64,000 nt of DNA, taken from assembly GCA_023053685.1 (NCBI GenBank), contig JALIGW010000003.1, forward strand, positions 43,222,496 to 43,286,495. The letters are read 5' to 3'. Of this stretch, positions 9,715 to 22,038 are shown in pieces (positions within the stretch are counted from its first letter, which is position 1; the number at the start of each line of letters is the position of its first letter). Made by a program: the position numbers and the translations under genes. Source of the DNA: Diadophis punctatus similis (Eukaryota > Chordata > Lepidosauria > Squamata > Dipsadidae). The notes under the pieces were generated by a model. The model saw only the letters and a program-made list of their open reading frames with translations. It searched no databases and was not told the DNA's origin.

Positions 9715-10784
9715 CCTGTGGTGAGGTCCTTGCTTCTTCCAACTTTATCCACTGGAGAATATGAATGATTGAAAATATTTAAAAATTGCAGCATAACTTA
9801 TGCAAAATTCAACATTTTTGAAAACTAGCGCTATGATATCTGGAGGATAATTAAACTGTAATGGCCAAACTAAGCAATGTTTAAATCTGTGAATGTGACA
9901 TACTTTTTGACATCAAGAGAGCATTCCAAAGTATTCTGAAAGCACTGTGCACTCTTCATCTGTATGGGTGGGGGAAAACAAAATAGAAGACAAAACATAG
10001 AATACAAATTATATTGCCTAGTAAGAAAGTAGTTATAAACAAAGTGATGGTTCATAAGGAATTTTGGAGGAGGTTGCAGGCTAAGCATTGCTATGGTAAA
10101 CTCTAGTTAAAACTGCCTGAATGAGTATGCAGTTGCTACATGTCTTGGGATGCTGAACTTCAGGTTCTCACCAAAAGTGAAACATCTTCACTTCTTGAAA
10201 TGACTTTGTCCACTAAGTTGAATGTAGGGCAGGAAGCAATACATATATAGAGAGAGATCTTCAGCAACATGGTTTGTGTGAGCTTTGGCTTGCCTTCGAT
10301 TCATGGATTCTTCTAGCTCATATCTGATTAGGTTCCAAACCCTTTTCTCTTGGTTTGTTCATCAATCTTGTTCTTTAGAATTATCAATTTCTGGCTTGAT
10401 ATTTTATTCTGCCTGTTGATTGATTATTATTTTTTTGGTTCTGGCCTAGTTCTCAGTCCTCATTATTGGCTGGCTTCACTGATTCTTATTTCACATATAT
10501 GGCTACTCCTAGACAGTTACCTGTAATTTAGCTGTGAAATCATTACAAGGAGACTGGAGGTGTGCCTTAGGAATCATTAATTGAATATTGTCAATAAGCA
10601 GCTTTGAAGTGGCTACCACTGTCCAGCATGTTGAAGGTTATGCTCCTGTCACCTGACAGCAACATTACAGTGAATAGAGATTTATATTCTGTTTAACAAT
10701 AAGTAAAGCAAGATAGGGTAAATGGCAATGGTTACTCAATGCAGTAACAGCATTACTTTGTAGCTGTGTTGGTTGCCATTGTAT
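9715..10784. other. Unique non-coding sequence
   Basis: About 1.1 kb with no recognised element; frames up to 72 codons are featureless. Confidence 0.5.
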
Positions 10785-10960
10785 TTCCAGGTACAGTTCA
10801 AGGTGCTGGTTGAAAGCCTTCATGGCTTAGAACCAGATTACATAAGGGACCATCTTTCTCCACTTATCTCTACCAATCCAGTCCATTGAGGTAGGATGCA
10901 CATGCTTCGAGTCCCACCAGTTCAGGAGCTCAGATTGCTAAGGACCCTGGTGGCGCAGTG
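10785..10960 (+). pseudogene. Decayed L2-type LINE ORF2 fragment
   Basis: Translation with a few shifts gives a string close to QVQFKVL, then SLHGLEPDYIRDHLSPL, then S.NPVH. It aligns with the QVQFKVLIIIFKALHGLGPGYLRD region of the intact L2-type frame at 54218-56068. It is interrupted and truncated, so an old remnant. Confidence 0.6.
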
Positions 10961-10970
10961 GTTAGAAGAG
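10941..10970 (+). repeat. Possible 5' tRNA-like SINE fragment
   Basis: GGACCCTGGTGGCGCAGTGG followed by TTAGA matches the A-box end of the Sauria SINEs in this window, but the remainder of a SINE does not follow. Short enough to be doubtful. Confidence 0.35.
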
Positions 10971-10979
10971 CTACTTTTT

Positions 10980-11666
10980 CTACCTGTAGAAATATTCTAC
11001 CTGTAGAACAAGTAGAACATTTCTTCTCCAGGGGTCAGGATGGTCCCTAATCTCTTTATTTTATGAAGCAGATTAGGCCAGGCTATCAGATTTATTGTTA
11101 TAAGAAAAACCAGGGAAGAAATCAGTACAAGTGAAAGCATAATGAATTGTCTGCTTGCTGACTTGCATTTGGCCTGTTTTCCACTGAAGGAAGTAGCTAA
11201 AACTTTTGATATCATTAACAAAAAGGTCCCAGAGAGGAAGGAGAGAATACACTGAAACAGATGAGCCTGGGCAGTTCAATTTAGCTGACAATAAGGCTGC
11301 AACTGTGCGACATTTATTTTTCAAATGTGAAATTTGAATGCCTTAGTGCCTTCCATGTGAGATATGATATACTTGAGGCCATATGGATGAGAAATAGCAA
11401 AGTCAAACCTAGACAAATCTTTTATACAAATCTATGTAGTGTAAGAAGAAATAAACCTGGATGCAATTCAAGTAAATGAAGACAAAACAAATGAACTTTT
11501 GAAAATTGGAACAAATGGAAGAAAGAAGCTTTTTATTTTTTTTTCAGTGCACAGGCCAAGGTTGAATTCAACTTCCCAAGTCTTTGCTGCTGCAGAATGC
11601 CCTGCCATGGGCTCTGCATAAGGCCAAGGCCCAGATTCCTGCAGACAACTCCAGACACTGGCTGTC
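10980..11666. other. Unique non-coding sequence
   Basis: AT-rich DNA. The repeated CTACCTGTAGAA motif near 10980-11005 is the only local structure I notice. Confidence 0.45.
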
Positions 11667-11674
11667 TACTGAAC

Positions 11675-12227
11675 CAGGGGCGGGTTCCTATTTTTTTTAC
11701 TACCACTCTGTGGGCGTGGCTTATTTTGTGGGTGTGGCTTGCTGGCCATGTGACTGGGTGGGCATGGCTTGCTGGCCATGTGACTGGGTGGGCGTGGCTT
11801 CTCGGACTGCTGAAGGGAGGGGAACTGAGATAGGTCCTGCCGCCCATTCCCCCTCCCCTCAGCAGCTCGAGAAGCCTCAAACGTGCAAAAATGCCTAGGA
11901 TCATCACCGCGTGTTCATGGCTTCTTGGACTGCTGAAGGGAGGGGAATGGAGATAGCTCCTGCCGCCTGTTTTTTCAGCGTCTCACGTGCTCCCTCAGCC
12001 ATCCTCCCCTGCTTGGACTCACTGTGGGGTAGGAAGGCAGCACATGCGCAGTGCCGGAAGCTCGGCTTCTGGGCATGCGCAGAAGAATTTTTTTTAAAAT
12101 TTTAATTTTTTTAAAAAAAAATGGCAGCGCCCAGGCACCGGCAACCGATTGCACCGGTACTGTGACATCACCAGCGAGCCGCTACTGGTGCTATAGAGTA
12201 GACCGCACCAGTAGGAACCCACCACTG
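11675..12227. mobile_element. hAT MITE with internal 30-bp tandem repeat (553 bp)
   Basis: It begins CAGGGGCGGGTTCCTA and ends TAGGAACCCACCACTG, flanked by TACTGAAC (11667-11674) and TACTGTAC (12228-12235), 7 of 8 matching. At 11731-11800 a 30-bp unit containing GGCTTGCTGGCCATGTGACT is repeated in tandem. Two CATGCGCAG half-palindromes lie near 12043 and 12074. It is the same family as 35514-35858, with extra sequence in the middle. Confidence 0.85.
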
Positions 12228-12537
12228 TACTGTACCCACCACCAAGTTCTTCTAAACACCTCACAGTTAGAAGCAGGGAGACTGTTTCAGTAGTCAGGGA
12301 GTACAGTGCAGGGAAATTATTTGAACATGCTGTTGTTGTTATTTCTTAAATGACCACTCTCAAGCTTGGAAATAACATATGAATAATAAGAAACACAGGC
12401 TTATCATTTGAGTTTTGTTTATAGAGCAAGAAGAATAAATTGAAGTGGCTCTTTATGAGCTGAAGGAAATATACTCTGATTTGCATAAGAAGCATGAACT
12501 GTATTGTGTTTATAGCAAAAGAAAATAATCATTTCAT

Positions 12538-12790
12538 GAGCCGCGGTGGCGCAGTGGTTAGAATGGAGTACTGCAGGCTACTTCTGCTGATCACCGACTG
12601 CCAGCAGTTTGGCAGATCGAATCTCACCAGGCTCAAGGTTGACTCAGCCTTCTATCCTTCCGAGGTCGGTAAAATGAGGACCCAGATTGTTGGGGGCAAT
12701 ATGCTGAACTCTGTAAACCGCTTAGAGGGGGCTGTAAAGCACTATGAAGTGGTATATGAGTCTAAGTGCTATTGCTATTGCTATTTTTTT
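12538..12790 (+). mobile_element. Sauria-type SINE, nearly full length
   Basis: The A box GGTGGCGCAGTGGTTAGAA, the central CTCAAGGTTGACTCAGCC and TAAAATGAGGACCCAG blocks, and the Bov-B-like CTGTAAACCGCTTAGAG region are all present. The tail is TAAGTGCTATTGCTATTGC, the family's characteristic 3' repeat. The B box is altered (GATCGAATCTC). Confidence 0.9.
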
Positions 12791-12799
12791 TCTAAAGCA

Positions 12800-15070
12800 A
12801 GGCTACCAGGTTAGAAGTGGAACTACACTGAAGAATGACTCAGCTGTGAGCCATCAAGAAAGAGAAAGGAAAAGAATTGAGGTCAGTCATGTTTCTGGCG
12901 AATGCTGTGTCATTCACATAGGAGTGTTATAATGTTATAATCAATCCGAAAAAGAGAAAAATGTGAGACTAGGAAAAAATAATCCTTCACTATCCCAGAG
13001 TCCTCTAGACAGCAGCTAGAACAAACCAGAGAATAACTTGGTAACTCTGATTTTACAGAGGGATTGGGTCCTGCCAATGACATACATTCACAATGGATAA
13101 GCAAAATGGATAAGATTCAATCCCAATAAGCAACCCATATATGATTTCTGTGGTTTCTTTTTCTATACAACATCAAGTAGTAGAGTAAAGACTTGATATC
13201 TGTGAAATATGCCCTTCTACTTTTTAGCTATTTTTGTCACATGTTTACAAAGATCAGAAGTGGAGTTTAATCACAGATTCAAGCGTATAAAGAATAGTGT
13301 GACTCTGATTTTTCCAACCTTCAATTCATTCCTTAAGTTTGTTCTCTTTTTATTTAATATTTAAAAATTCACAGTAGATCTGTATATTAATATGCATTTA
13401 TGATTATGAAATATTAATTATGGAATTAATATGTATTTTACCCTAGTTTGTTTCTAACATGAACACATATTCATTTTTCCAATATGCATACTCACAAGTG
13501 AATTTCTCTAACGTCATTTTTTCTTTTGCAGAAGGAAATTTGCACCTTAGAAATGTACAAACTGAAAAAATTATGATATTCAGAAAAGTACATATAATGG
13601 CAAATAATTGCATTCTAATTTGAAAACGCAGATTGCAATATGAATTGAACAGTTTTATTTCCTATCCTTACCAATATAATGATGTATGTGTTTCCAGCAG
13701 TAAGAGTGCCAATTCAGATTTATATCTCCGTTTTTATAATGAACAAGATTTTGTATTGTGTTATATTAAGCTACATTTGATGTGCATTCATTTGCAGAAC
13801 TGAGTTTACTCCTTAAGCAAACTAAAGTTTGCATTACCATTATTGACTGAATAAGCTGCAATTAATTGAGATCACCCAACATCTTAAACAAAATTGCTTG
13901 GTCTATGCATCACATCACATCACACCAAGCCAAAACCAAACAAATCACATTATAATGTAGTGAAGCATATAAGTCCTACCAATAAATAAACTTGACTTGC
14001 CTCAATATATCAGGGGGGGAAATACTTTACAATGTTTTTGTTGTTTCTCTCAAATCTTGTGTTCTGTTACTAATATTCCCAAATCATAACTCTACACCTC
14101 AGTATGTTCCATTCTTCATTTAAAATGTGTCTGGTTTTGAAATTTTCCAATCGCCTTGAATTCTTATGCCCTTTAGATAGATAGATATATAATACCAAGA
14201 CATATACCGTATGCTGATGTTCTAAAGAACACATATACTCTTCTTAGCCTGAATTGTCCCATTTCTTGACACTAAAGGAAAATGCTAAGGATTTTATTAA
14301 GATATATAGTTGATGGTATCTATTATGTAAACAGTTCCATAATTTTCATGAATTATTGCTTGCTTGCCTGTTTTGTGTGTCTCTTTGCTTTATCAGATGG
14401 CAAAAGCAGTGAATTGTGCTAGCTGAATCTCCAACTTACACTGAAAAGTATCAACTGAATGCAACATGAAACGCTTGCTGTGTACTTGTTTCTGAGAACC
14501 TATACTGCACTTCAGCCTAGATACTTAGGTTTTGTAGCACAGTTATTTGGGAAAAATAATTTGTTTTTATAAATAACTAGCATTTCTATAATTTAAATTC
14601 CATGCTATATTTAAACTATGATTGTCAGCTAAATAGGTATTAATGGGTCTTACTTCTTCTAGTATAAGAAACTATGTAAGTTGACAATCCAGCTATATTG
14701 AACTTTGATTTTCACCATCATGTTGCTTATACATTTAATAATAAGCGAATGAAAGGTGTCTTTTCAATTTAATAAGCTATTGACTAAAGTGGATGGAAGA
14801 CTTAGATTTTAAAGAACAGGAGTTCCTAACCATATGCCAAATCATTAGAAGGCATGTATATATGGTGGGGAGTAAAGCACAATTGTATCTATTCATGAAA
14901 AGAAAAAAAATTAAATCCACCTAGAAATGTGTTCAGGGTATCTCCAGCCTATGCAGATTACATGGTTATTGAGGAGAGAAATATATGTAAATAATAGAAA
15001 ATATAAAATTAATTTGTGGAAAAAAAGAAATTAAAATATCTCATATGTTCCTTAGTATAAGAATGTTATA
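12800..15070. other. Unique AT-rich non-coding sequence
   Basis: About 2.3 kb. Apart from CATCACATCACATCACACC at 13906-13924 and a short GATAGATAGATA run near 14177, I see no repeat, RNA gene or convincing frame. Confidence 0.5.
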
Positions 15071-15225
15071 AATTCATTGTACATCCTTTAGAGTAGTAGA
15101 ACACAAGTTGTGTACTTTGATAAAGTAGACCATAACCTACTACTAGATATAGTAGAAAAATGTGGGTTAGACAGCAACACCACCAGATGGATTCAAAACT
15201 GGCTGACCAACCGCACTCAAGTGTA

Positions 15226-16161
15226 GTGCTCAATGGAACTGCATCTACATGGAGGGAAGTATGCAGTGGAGTACCCCAAGGCTCTGTTTTAGGCCCAGTA
15301 CTCTTCAACATCTTCATCAATGACTTGGATGAGGGGATAGATGGGGAACTCATCAAATTTGCAGATGACACCAAACTGGCAGGAATAGCCAACTCTCCAG
15401 AAGATAGGCTCAAGATACAGAAGGATCTTGACAGACTTGAACATTGGGCGCCATCTAACAAAATGAAATTCAATGGTGAAAAAAGTAAGGTTCTACATTT
15501 AGGCAAGAAAAACAAAATACACAGGTACAGTATATGTAGTACCTTGCTCAACAATAGTAACTGTGAGAGGGATCTTAAAGTCCTAGTGGACAACCATTTA
15601 AATATGAGCCAGCAATGTGCAGCAGCTGCCAAAAAAGCCAACACAGTTCTAGGCTACATTAACAGAGGGATAGAATCAAGATCATGCGATGTGATAATAC
15701 CACTTTATAATGCCTTGGTAAGGCCACACTTGGAATACTGCATTCAGTTTTGGTCACCACAATGCAAAAAGGATGTTGAGACTCTGGAAAGAGTGCAGAG
15801 AAGAGCAACAAAGATAATTAGGGAACTGGAGGCTAAAACATATGAAGAACGGTTGCAGAAACTGGATATGTCTAGTTTAATGAAAAGAAGGACTAGGGGA
15901 GACATGATAGCAGTGTTCCAATATCTCAGGGGTTGCCACAAAGGAAAGGGAATCAAACTATTCTCCAAAGCACCTGAGGGTAGAACAAGAAGCAATGGGT
16001 GGAAGCTAAACAAGGAGAGAAGCAACTTAGAACTAAGGAGAAATTCCCTGACAGTTAGAACAATTAATCTATGGAACAGCTTGCCTCCAGAAGTTGTGAA
16101 TGCTCCAACACTGGAAGTTTTTAAGAAGATGTTGGATAACCATTTGTCTGAAGTGATGTAG
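15226..16161 (+). pseudogene. CR1 ORF2, reverse transcriptase C-terminal part
   Basis: The CR1 frame from about VVLNGT to the stop is open for roughly 310 codons. Visible motifs are CSGVPQGSVLGP (RT motif B), KFADDTKL (motif C, the catalytic FADD box), HLGKKN and the C-terminal LWNSLPPEVVNAPTLEVFKK. The palm motif A lies upstream in a different frame, so a frameshift near 15222 and the 5' truncation inactivate it; the first 20 or so codons from the ATG at 15160 are out of the CR1 frame. Endonuclease is absent. In an intact element this enzyme would copy RNA at a nicked target. Confidence 0.85.
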
Positions 16162-16216
16162 GGTTTCCTGCCTAAGCAGGGGGTTGGACTAGAAGACCTC
16201 CAAGGTCCCTTCCAAC

Positions 16217-16357
<141 letters not shown>

Positions 16358-16396
16358 GTTATGAAACTGTAAATGAAATTTAACTGAAAGCACTTA

Positions 16397-17028
16397 CCGT
16401 ATTTTTCGGAGTATAAGACGCACCTTTTTCCTCCCTAAAAGTGGCTGAAAATTTGGGTGCGTCTTATACTTCGAATGTAGCTTTTTTTCCAGCCCTAACT
16501 AGGTGCTAACAGGTCTTCCCAGCTCTTACCTTGCAGGCTTTTTCATTGTTACTCTCTCCAAAGAATGTTTTTCCAGCCCTAAGTCTTTGCAGAATTTTTT
16601 TTCATTGCTCTAATTGCTCTGAATAAGTTTTTTTCTAGCCCTAACCAGGTGCTAACTATCTTCCCATCTCTTACCGGCTTGCAGGCTCTTTCATTGTTAC
16701 TCTCTCAGAAGAATGTTTTTCCAGCCCTAAGTCTTTGCAGGGTTTTTTTCATTGCTCTACTTGCTCTGAATAAGTTTTTTTCTAGCCCTAACTAGGTGCT
16801 AACGATCTTCCCAGCTCTTACTGGCTTGCATTCTCCTTCATTGTTACTCTCTCAGAAGAAGGTTTTTTTACGTCTTAACCAGGGGATAAAATAATGTGCT
16901 GAAGCTGAGCAGACTAAGGATGCTAGCCAGATGAATACCTGGTAGGCAGATTGTTTTCCCCTATTTTCCTCCCCAAAAACTAAGGTGCGTCTTATACTCC
17001 GGTGCGTCTTATACTCCGAAAAATATGG
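16397..17028. mobile_element. TA-flanked TIR element with internal minisatellite
   Basis: The left end CCGTATTTTTCGGAGTATAA plus GACGCACC is mirrored by GGTGCGTCTTATACTCC plus GAAAAATATGG on the right, flanked by TA (16395-16396 and 17029-17030). The right subterminal block GGTGCGTCTTATACTCC occurs twice in tandem. Inside, a unit of about 146 bp (starting near 16480, 16625 and 16772, with the motif TTTTTTCTAGCCCTAAC) is repeated nearly three times. I recall the terminus from widespread vertebrate MITEs; the superfamily is not certain (mariner-like by TA target). Confidence 0.8.
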
Positions 17029-17030
17029 TA

Positions 17031-17937
17031 TAAAGCCTCAGTTGGGGTTTTATTACTTTTGCTATTGTCTTGAAGTCCTCCGTTCCAAAATAGTGAAAGG
17101 TTTTGAGAAATCCATGCAGACTCTTCAATGAATTCACATCTTTAAGAGATCAAGAAAACCAAAAGGAGGAGAGTGTCCCTTTCTTGATTTGTGAATATTT
17201 CATTTAATTTAAATATTGTTTCCTTGGAGAAATGTTGGCAGCACTTGAAATAAGAAATGTTAATTAATGAAGGAGGCACTTAATTTGGGCTTAATAGGGT
17301 AATCCTTTTCTGTGTTACATAAATGCTAATTGAATACTAAGAACATATTACTGTAGAATTAACTGCTATGAGATGGAGGCACATTTTTATGGCATTATTT
17401 TTAATGGCTGTAGCGGTCATCTTCCGTTGGACATAGCTAGAAGGATACTGTTCATACTATTGTGAAATAAAAAGCACATGAAATGAGTTGGCCATTTCTA
17501 GGGCTGAAACATTTAACTAATTAAGGACCTTCCAAATGATTTTTTAAAAGCTCCTGATTAATGGGGTGCTTTGTAAAAAAAAATCTCCTTCTCTTTCCAT
17601 ATATTCTCCCTTTTCCTTGTGTTTGGGCAAAAGAATTAGGAAAACTGCAAATTTCAAGGCTCTCCCTCCCCCTCCCCCCTCAATTTGCTAATATTCTTTT
17701 GTTATATATGGATAATACTGTTTTGTATATGTAAGCAAAGGCTTTAATGGCTAAACATGAGCAACAGATGGAATGTTGAGCAAATCATGAATGGGATTTA
17801 AGATCAAAGGCACAGTCATGTTCTTCTGCTTGAAACTTTGGTTCTAGCAAGAGAGAATTGTTTCCCTGTACACATATACAATCTCCCTTAGTGACTGATA
17901 TCATGCTCCATATGAAGCGGCTATTTGTCCCTGTGTC
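17031..17937. other. Unique non-coding sequence
   Basis: AT-rich with homeodomain-like TTAATTAATGAAGG near 17260. No frame or repeat is recognised; conservation with other reptiles cannot be judged here. Confidence 0.45.
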
Positions 17938-17944
17938 TTTAGAA

Positions 17945-18130
17945 AATGGCAGCACCTAGTCAGTGCTGCTAAATTTGGAAAAGCTAAGCAGGGATAGGCC
18001 TGATTAATATTAGAAGGAAGACCAGCACAAAATCCCAGCGCTATGGACAAAACTGGAAAGTCAATAAGACTTCTGGGAACAATGTTCGATTAAATACGGT
18101 TCCATGAGAGCAGAGTCAATGGCCAACAAT
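17945..18130 (+). mobile_element. 5S rRNA-derived SINE (decayed)
   Basis: The stretch GGAAAAGCTAAGCAGGGATA then GGCCTGATTAATATTAGAAGG and AAGACC parallels the internal Pol III promoter region of 5S rRNA (GGAAGCTAAGCAGGG, GGCCTGGTTAGTA, GGGAGACC). The remaining 100 bp are unrelated to 5S rRNA, as in the 5S-type SINEs reported from lizards. It is not a functional 5S gene. A pentamer array follows immediately. Confidence 0.65.
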
Positions 18131-18150
18131 AGCAATGTAATGCTATTACC

Positions 18151-18335
18151 ATGATGTGATGTGATGTGATGATGTGATGTGATGTGATGTGATGTGATGT
18201 GATGTGATGTGATGTGATGTTATGTTATGTTATGTTATGTTATGTTATGTTATGTTATGTTATGTTATGTATGTTAGTTATGTTACGTTACGTTATGTTA
18301 CGTTACGTTACGTTGTGCCGTGTCGTGTCGTGTTA
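18151..18335 (+). repeat. Pentanucleotide array (GTGAT)n-(GTTAT)n-(GTTAC)n
   Basis: A near-continuous 5-bp array that changes in blocks: about 13 GTGAT units, about 12 GTTAT units, then GTTAC/GTTAT and finally GTCGT-like units. The block order implies stepwise spread of point variants along the array. Confidence 0.9.
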
Positions 18336-18534
18336 TTATTTATACGTGTGTGTGTAAAACTAGAACAAATTACTTATGTGACTGAGGCTTAATATTTATT
18401 AAGTGAATAAAATTGAATTTCTTTAATTTACAATAATTTCTACATTTACAAAACAATAATAAACTATTATATCCATAAAAACAATACATTCATTTAATAA
18501 TGAGTATCAGTGTTGTCCCAAATCAAAGGCATAT

Positions 18535-18860
18535 TTGAACAGGATGATATTTAGTGGTTTGCAAAATGCAAGGAAGATTGTGATCAAGATACTTCTGGGA
18601 ATTTATGTTCCAAAAGTGGGAGCTACTACGAACAAGGCCTACCTCCTGGCCCACATATCATCTGCCTTTTGTTTGAGATGGGACCTTCAGCAGGTCCTCT
18701 GTAGTTGTTTGGACCAGGTAGTCAGAGTCAGATTTGGCAAGATGGTTCCTAAAATATGCTGGTTATTTCTTTTTATTGGGCCCATAAATCTACTGGGAGC
18801 CAATGCGGTGTCTGCAAAATCAGGATTATTCTGCTATAGGGAGCTGAACTTCTAGCCAAC
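18535..18860 (-). pseudogene. Decayed L2-type LINE fragment
   Basis: Reading the minus strand gives G.RPCS..APTFGT.IPR and then FLAFCKPL, matching the C-terminus of the 54218-56068 frame (RGRAFSVGAPALWNQLPPEI, LLAFRKAI). The segment GGGAGCCAATGCGGTGTCTG matches its more internal part. Numerous stops show it is old. Confidence 0.55.
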
Positions 18861-19027
18861 TCATTCTAGACCATTTGTGGCTTTTAGTTCATCTTCAAAG
18901 CAACTCTGTCATTCTAGGAGTATGAATTATGAATGACCCTTCATAAAAAAAATTTATATGCATATTTTATTCAGAGAATTGGATCAAAAAGTTTGCTACC
19001 AAATACCAAGGATGTCTGCATTCTGGA

Positions 19028-19258
19028 TGGTGCAGCCGATATGGTACAGTGGTTAAATGCAGCACTGCAGGCTACTGCTAGTTCAGCTGTTCAAATCTCA
19101 TCGGCTCAAGGTTGACTCAGCCTTCCATCCTTCTGAGGTCGGTAAAATGAGGACCCAGATTGTTGGGGGCAATATGCTGAACTCTGTAAACCGCTTAGAG
19201 AGGGCTGTAAAGCACTATGAAGCGGTATATAAGTCTAAGTGCTATTGCTATTGCTATC
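19028..19258 (+). mobile_element. Sauria-type SINE
   Basis: A-box-like GGTACAGTGGTTAAATGC, B-box-like CTGTTCAAATCTC, the central CTCAAGGTTGACTCAGCC block, GTAAACCGCTTAGAGAGGGC and the tail TAAGTGCTATTGCTATTGC. It is close to the copy at 12538-12790, with fewer changes in its 3' half. Confidence 0.9.
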
Positions 19259-19259
19259 T

Positions 19260-21820
19260 CATATTGATTCAAGAAATGAGAATTGAACAAGATATTTCTC
19301 CAGCCCTAGTTACTGCAATTAACAGACTTAGTTGCATTCTTTCACTGAACTGCTCCTTTATTGAACTATTGAACTACTAGAAAGTGTCAACTTCATGCTC
19401 AAAACAATTAGCACATAAAATTGATTTCCACAAAGAGATAATTCTAAGTGAAGAGATTATGCAGATTTTTTTAAAAAAATAATCTATGGAAGCTACTTAT
19501 GACATACAAGTCTGGATTTTTATTACCTAAGGCTTTTGAAAAGGAGGAAGATTGTCCTGATTTCATGCAGAAGGCAAACATAAATAAAATGGAGGAGAGA
19601 AGGAAGAAGGGGCAGGGGAAGAAAACTATCTCTGAAGTGGGTTAGCTCATAAATCCTTCTTGCTGGTTTTCATATACCATCCCAGAGCATGTCCTGATGC
19701 TGAGAATAGATCATTAGGTGAGATGGATGAAACTTTGACCCTCTCAGGCACCTTCTAAGATGCCAACTTTAGGTAATAAAGAGGATTATGTATTTTTACT
19801 GGCCCCCAATATGGAATCTACCAACTTTATTAGCATAAGATTTATTGCCACTTGCTCAATTACATTGCAGCAGAACCCGGGAGATAAAACTCTCAAATTA
19901 CTCAACACAGAACTTGTTTTCAAGAAATAATTACTGTGTTTCCAAACATGGAGTTATTCTTCACTAGGGGAAATTTAAGACTTGAAGGATACCTTTTCTG
20001 TGGTGATTTAGACTATGTAATAAAATAATTACACAATTAGTGCTAAATTATCTATATACTCAAGTCTCATACTTCTTTTTTTTTTATCCCACTCTCTCTT
20101 TTTCTCCCTGTGGACTGTTATTTGTCTTTGGTATGATATTTCATTGCTACTGCAGAAATGATATAAGCTTTCTCAGTAATCATCATTGGTTCTAAGGGAC
20201 CGACTTTCTCAACTATACTTCTCCAGCTAACGTTTCACATCAACAAATTTCTTGCTTTGTCAGGTTGCTCTGTGCTTCTCCTTTACTACTCTGTCTTCAG
20301 GAGAAGTATTCCCCTATGCCTTTAATAAGTGAATTTGCACTTGGTAATACTTCCCACAATGGCTGCACCTTCTTACCACTAAGTTGCTTTCTTATGACTC
20401 TATTGATGTAACATACCCAACTAGAAGCTTAATAACATGTTCATCGTCCTGACTTTGGTTTCTGTAAATTTGGGGAAAGGTTTGTATTGTGTCCCTCTGG
20501 AGAACAGGTTCATTCTGTAACCAAACTTGGGTGTGTGTGATGGCAGCCATTCTATAATTGCACACACACTTGCAATATATTTTGATATTATTTACTCCTA
20601 CAGCTGCAGTTCTCCTTCTTTTCAGTCTTCTCTATGCAACAGGAACAATGATTTTACTTTGCATCAGGGATATCCCCTGGGTGCAGGGAATGTTAAAGAC
20701 GTCAAGAGTCACAAAGGCCCACAGAAATATGCAGGACATCCACAGCACAATTGCAAGCTGCTATCTACAAGTTGGTACATGCCTCGCGCCATGATGTCTC
20801 TGCTTTGTATTTCCAAACTTTGGCTTATCCAGCCTCCCAGAGCATGGAACTATCTGCAGTGTACATGTTAAAAAAACAAAAAAGAGACAACGCAAAGCAA
20901 AGCAGATTACACAACTATGGGGGAACTGTATGATCACAATACAGAGAAGTGCACCATTGTGAAAATTCCCATCCATTAAAAAGTAACCCAATAAAGAAAC
21001 TAATGTATATTTATCCTTTCCTCTGATGTGCTAGGTTTCAGCATGTAGACATTTTTTCCATTTGGACCTCCCATGCCTGAATTCCATGCCTGCATTCAAA
21101 AGGAATACAGCCACAAAAAACGGGTTGTGTCATTCAATCTTTATAAATGCTTCTAATGGCTACTCATCTTCACTTTCTATATTCTGATAAAAATACCTGG
21201 TTGGAAGGTGGTATTAAATTTTCTTTTAAACTACTTGAGCAAACCTGACTCCCCCTGGACTTTTCATATTGTTAAGAAAAAATATGAAATTTTCAACGGC
21301 TTGCACAATAGATGAATACCATTCATCACATAGCAGGCTTTGGCCCACTTGTTTGTTTCCTAAATTTGTGTTAAAGTGTCATAACGCTGTGGTGGGTTTT
21401 GTTCTGGTTTTGCTCTGTCCTACTTATTGACTTGTTTGGCAGCTGTGTAGCAAATATAATCATTTTATTTATTTCCCCCTTGCATTTTGGCATCATTTGT
21501 GTTATGGGGTTTTTTTGTTCAAAAATAAAAATTTATGGAGGCAAATGATTGAGTAAGTTGGAATGATGTGAAAAACAAATAATATTGAAATGGCAATGCT
21601 TATGAAATAATATGTGCTTTGGTGTACAAAATAAACATTAAGCTTTTCTAGTAAAAATGTTCTTGCCACTTTTTTGCAGTTACGGCAATAGTTTTAGTCT
21701 TTCTAAAAATGTTGGATAATAGATAGTTCTTTTAAAATATTATAAAATCTAAGTACTCAATATTTCTGTGTCCTGTAGCCTTCTTTCACATGTTATTAGA
21801 AAGAGTGATGGTATATATTC
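19260..21820. other. Unique AT-rich non-coding sequence
   Basis: About 2.6 kb without a recognised element. The 114-codon plus-strand frame at 20527-20871 has no motif I can place. Nothing resembles an exon with splice sites. Confidence 0.5.
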
Positions 21821-21828
21821 CATCATAT

Positions 21829-22030
21829 CAGGGGTGAAATTCAAAATTTTTCCCTACCAGTTCTGTGGGCGTGGCTTGGTGGGCGTGGCAGGGGAAAGAT
21901 ACTGCAAAATCTCCATTCCCACCCCACTCTGGGGCCAGCCAGAGATGGTATTTGCCAGTTCTCCGAACTACTCAAAATTTCCCCTACCGGTTCTCCAGAA
22001 CCTGTCAGAACCCGCTGAATTTCACCCCTG
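21829..22030. mobile_element. hAT MITE (202 bp)
   Basis: Terminal repeats CAGGGGTGAAATTC / GAATTTCACCCCTG are perfect over 14 bp and flanked by CATCATAT (21821-21828) and CATCATGT (22031-22038). The interior carries GTGGGCGTGGCTTGGTGGGC and CTACCGGTTCTCCAGAACC, the family hallmarks also seen at 3882 and 6398-6450. Confidence 0.9.
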
Positions 22031-22038
22031 CATCATGT

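Noticed and set aside
15066..15644. 192-codon minus-strand frame
   Set aside because: Antisense shadow of the CR1 reverse transcriptase.
17980..18010. 5S rRNA gene
   Set aside because: Only the internal promoter-like portion resembles 5S rRNA and many positions differ; it fits a 5S-derived SINE.
18151..18335. CRISPR array
   Set aside because: Contiguous 5-bp units without spacers; vertebrate microsatellite.
20527..20871. 114-codon plus-strand frame
   Set aside because: No start context, homologous motif or splice structure; overlapping frames of similar length occur in the same span.
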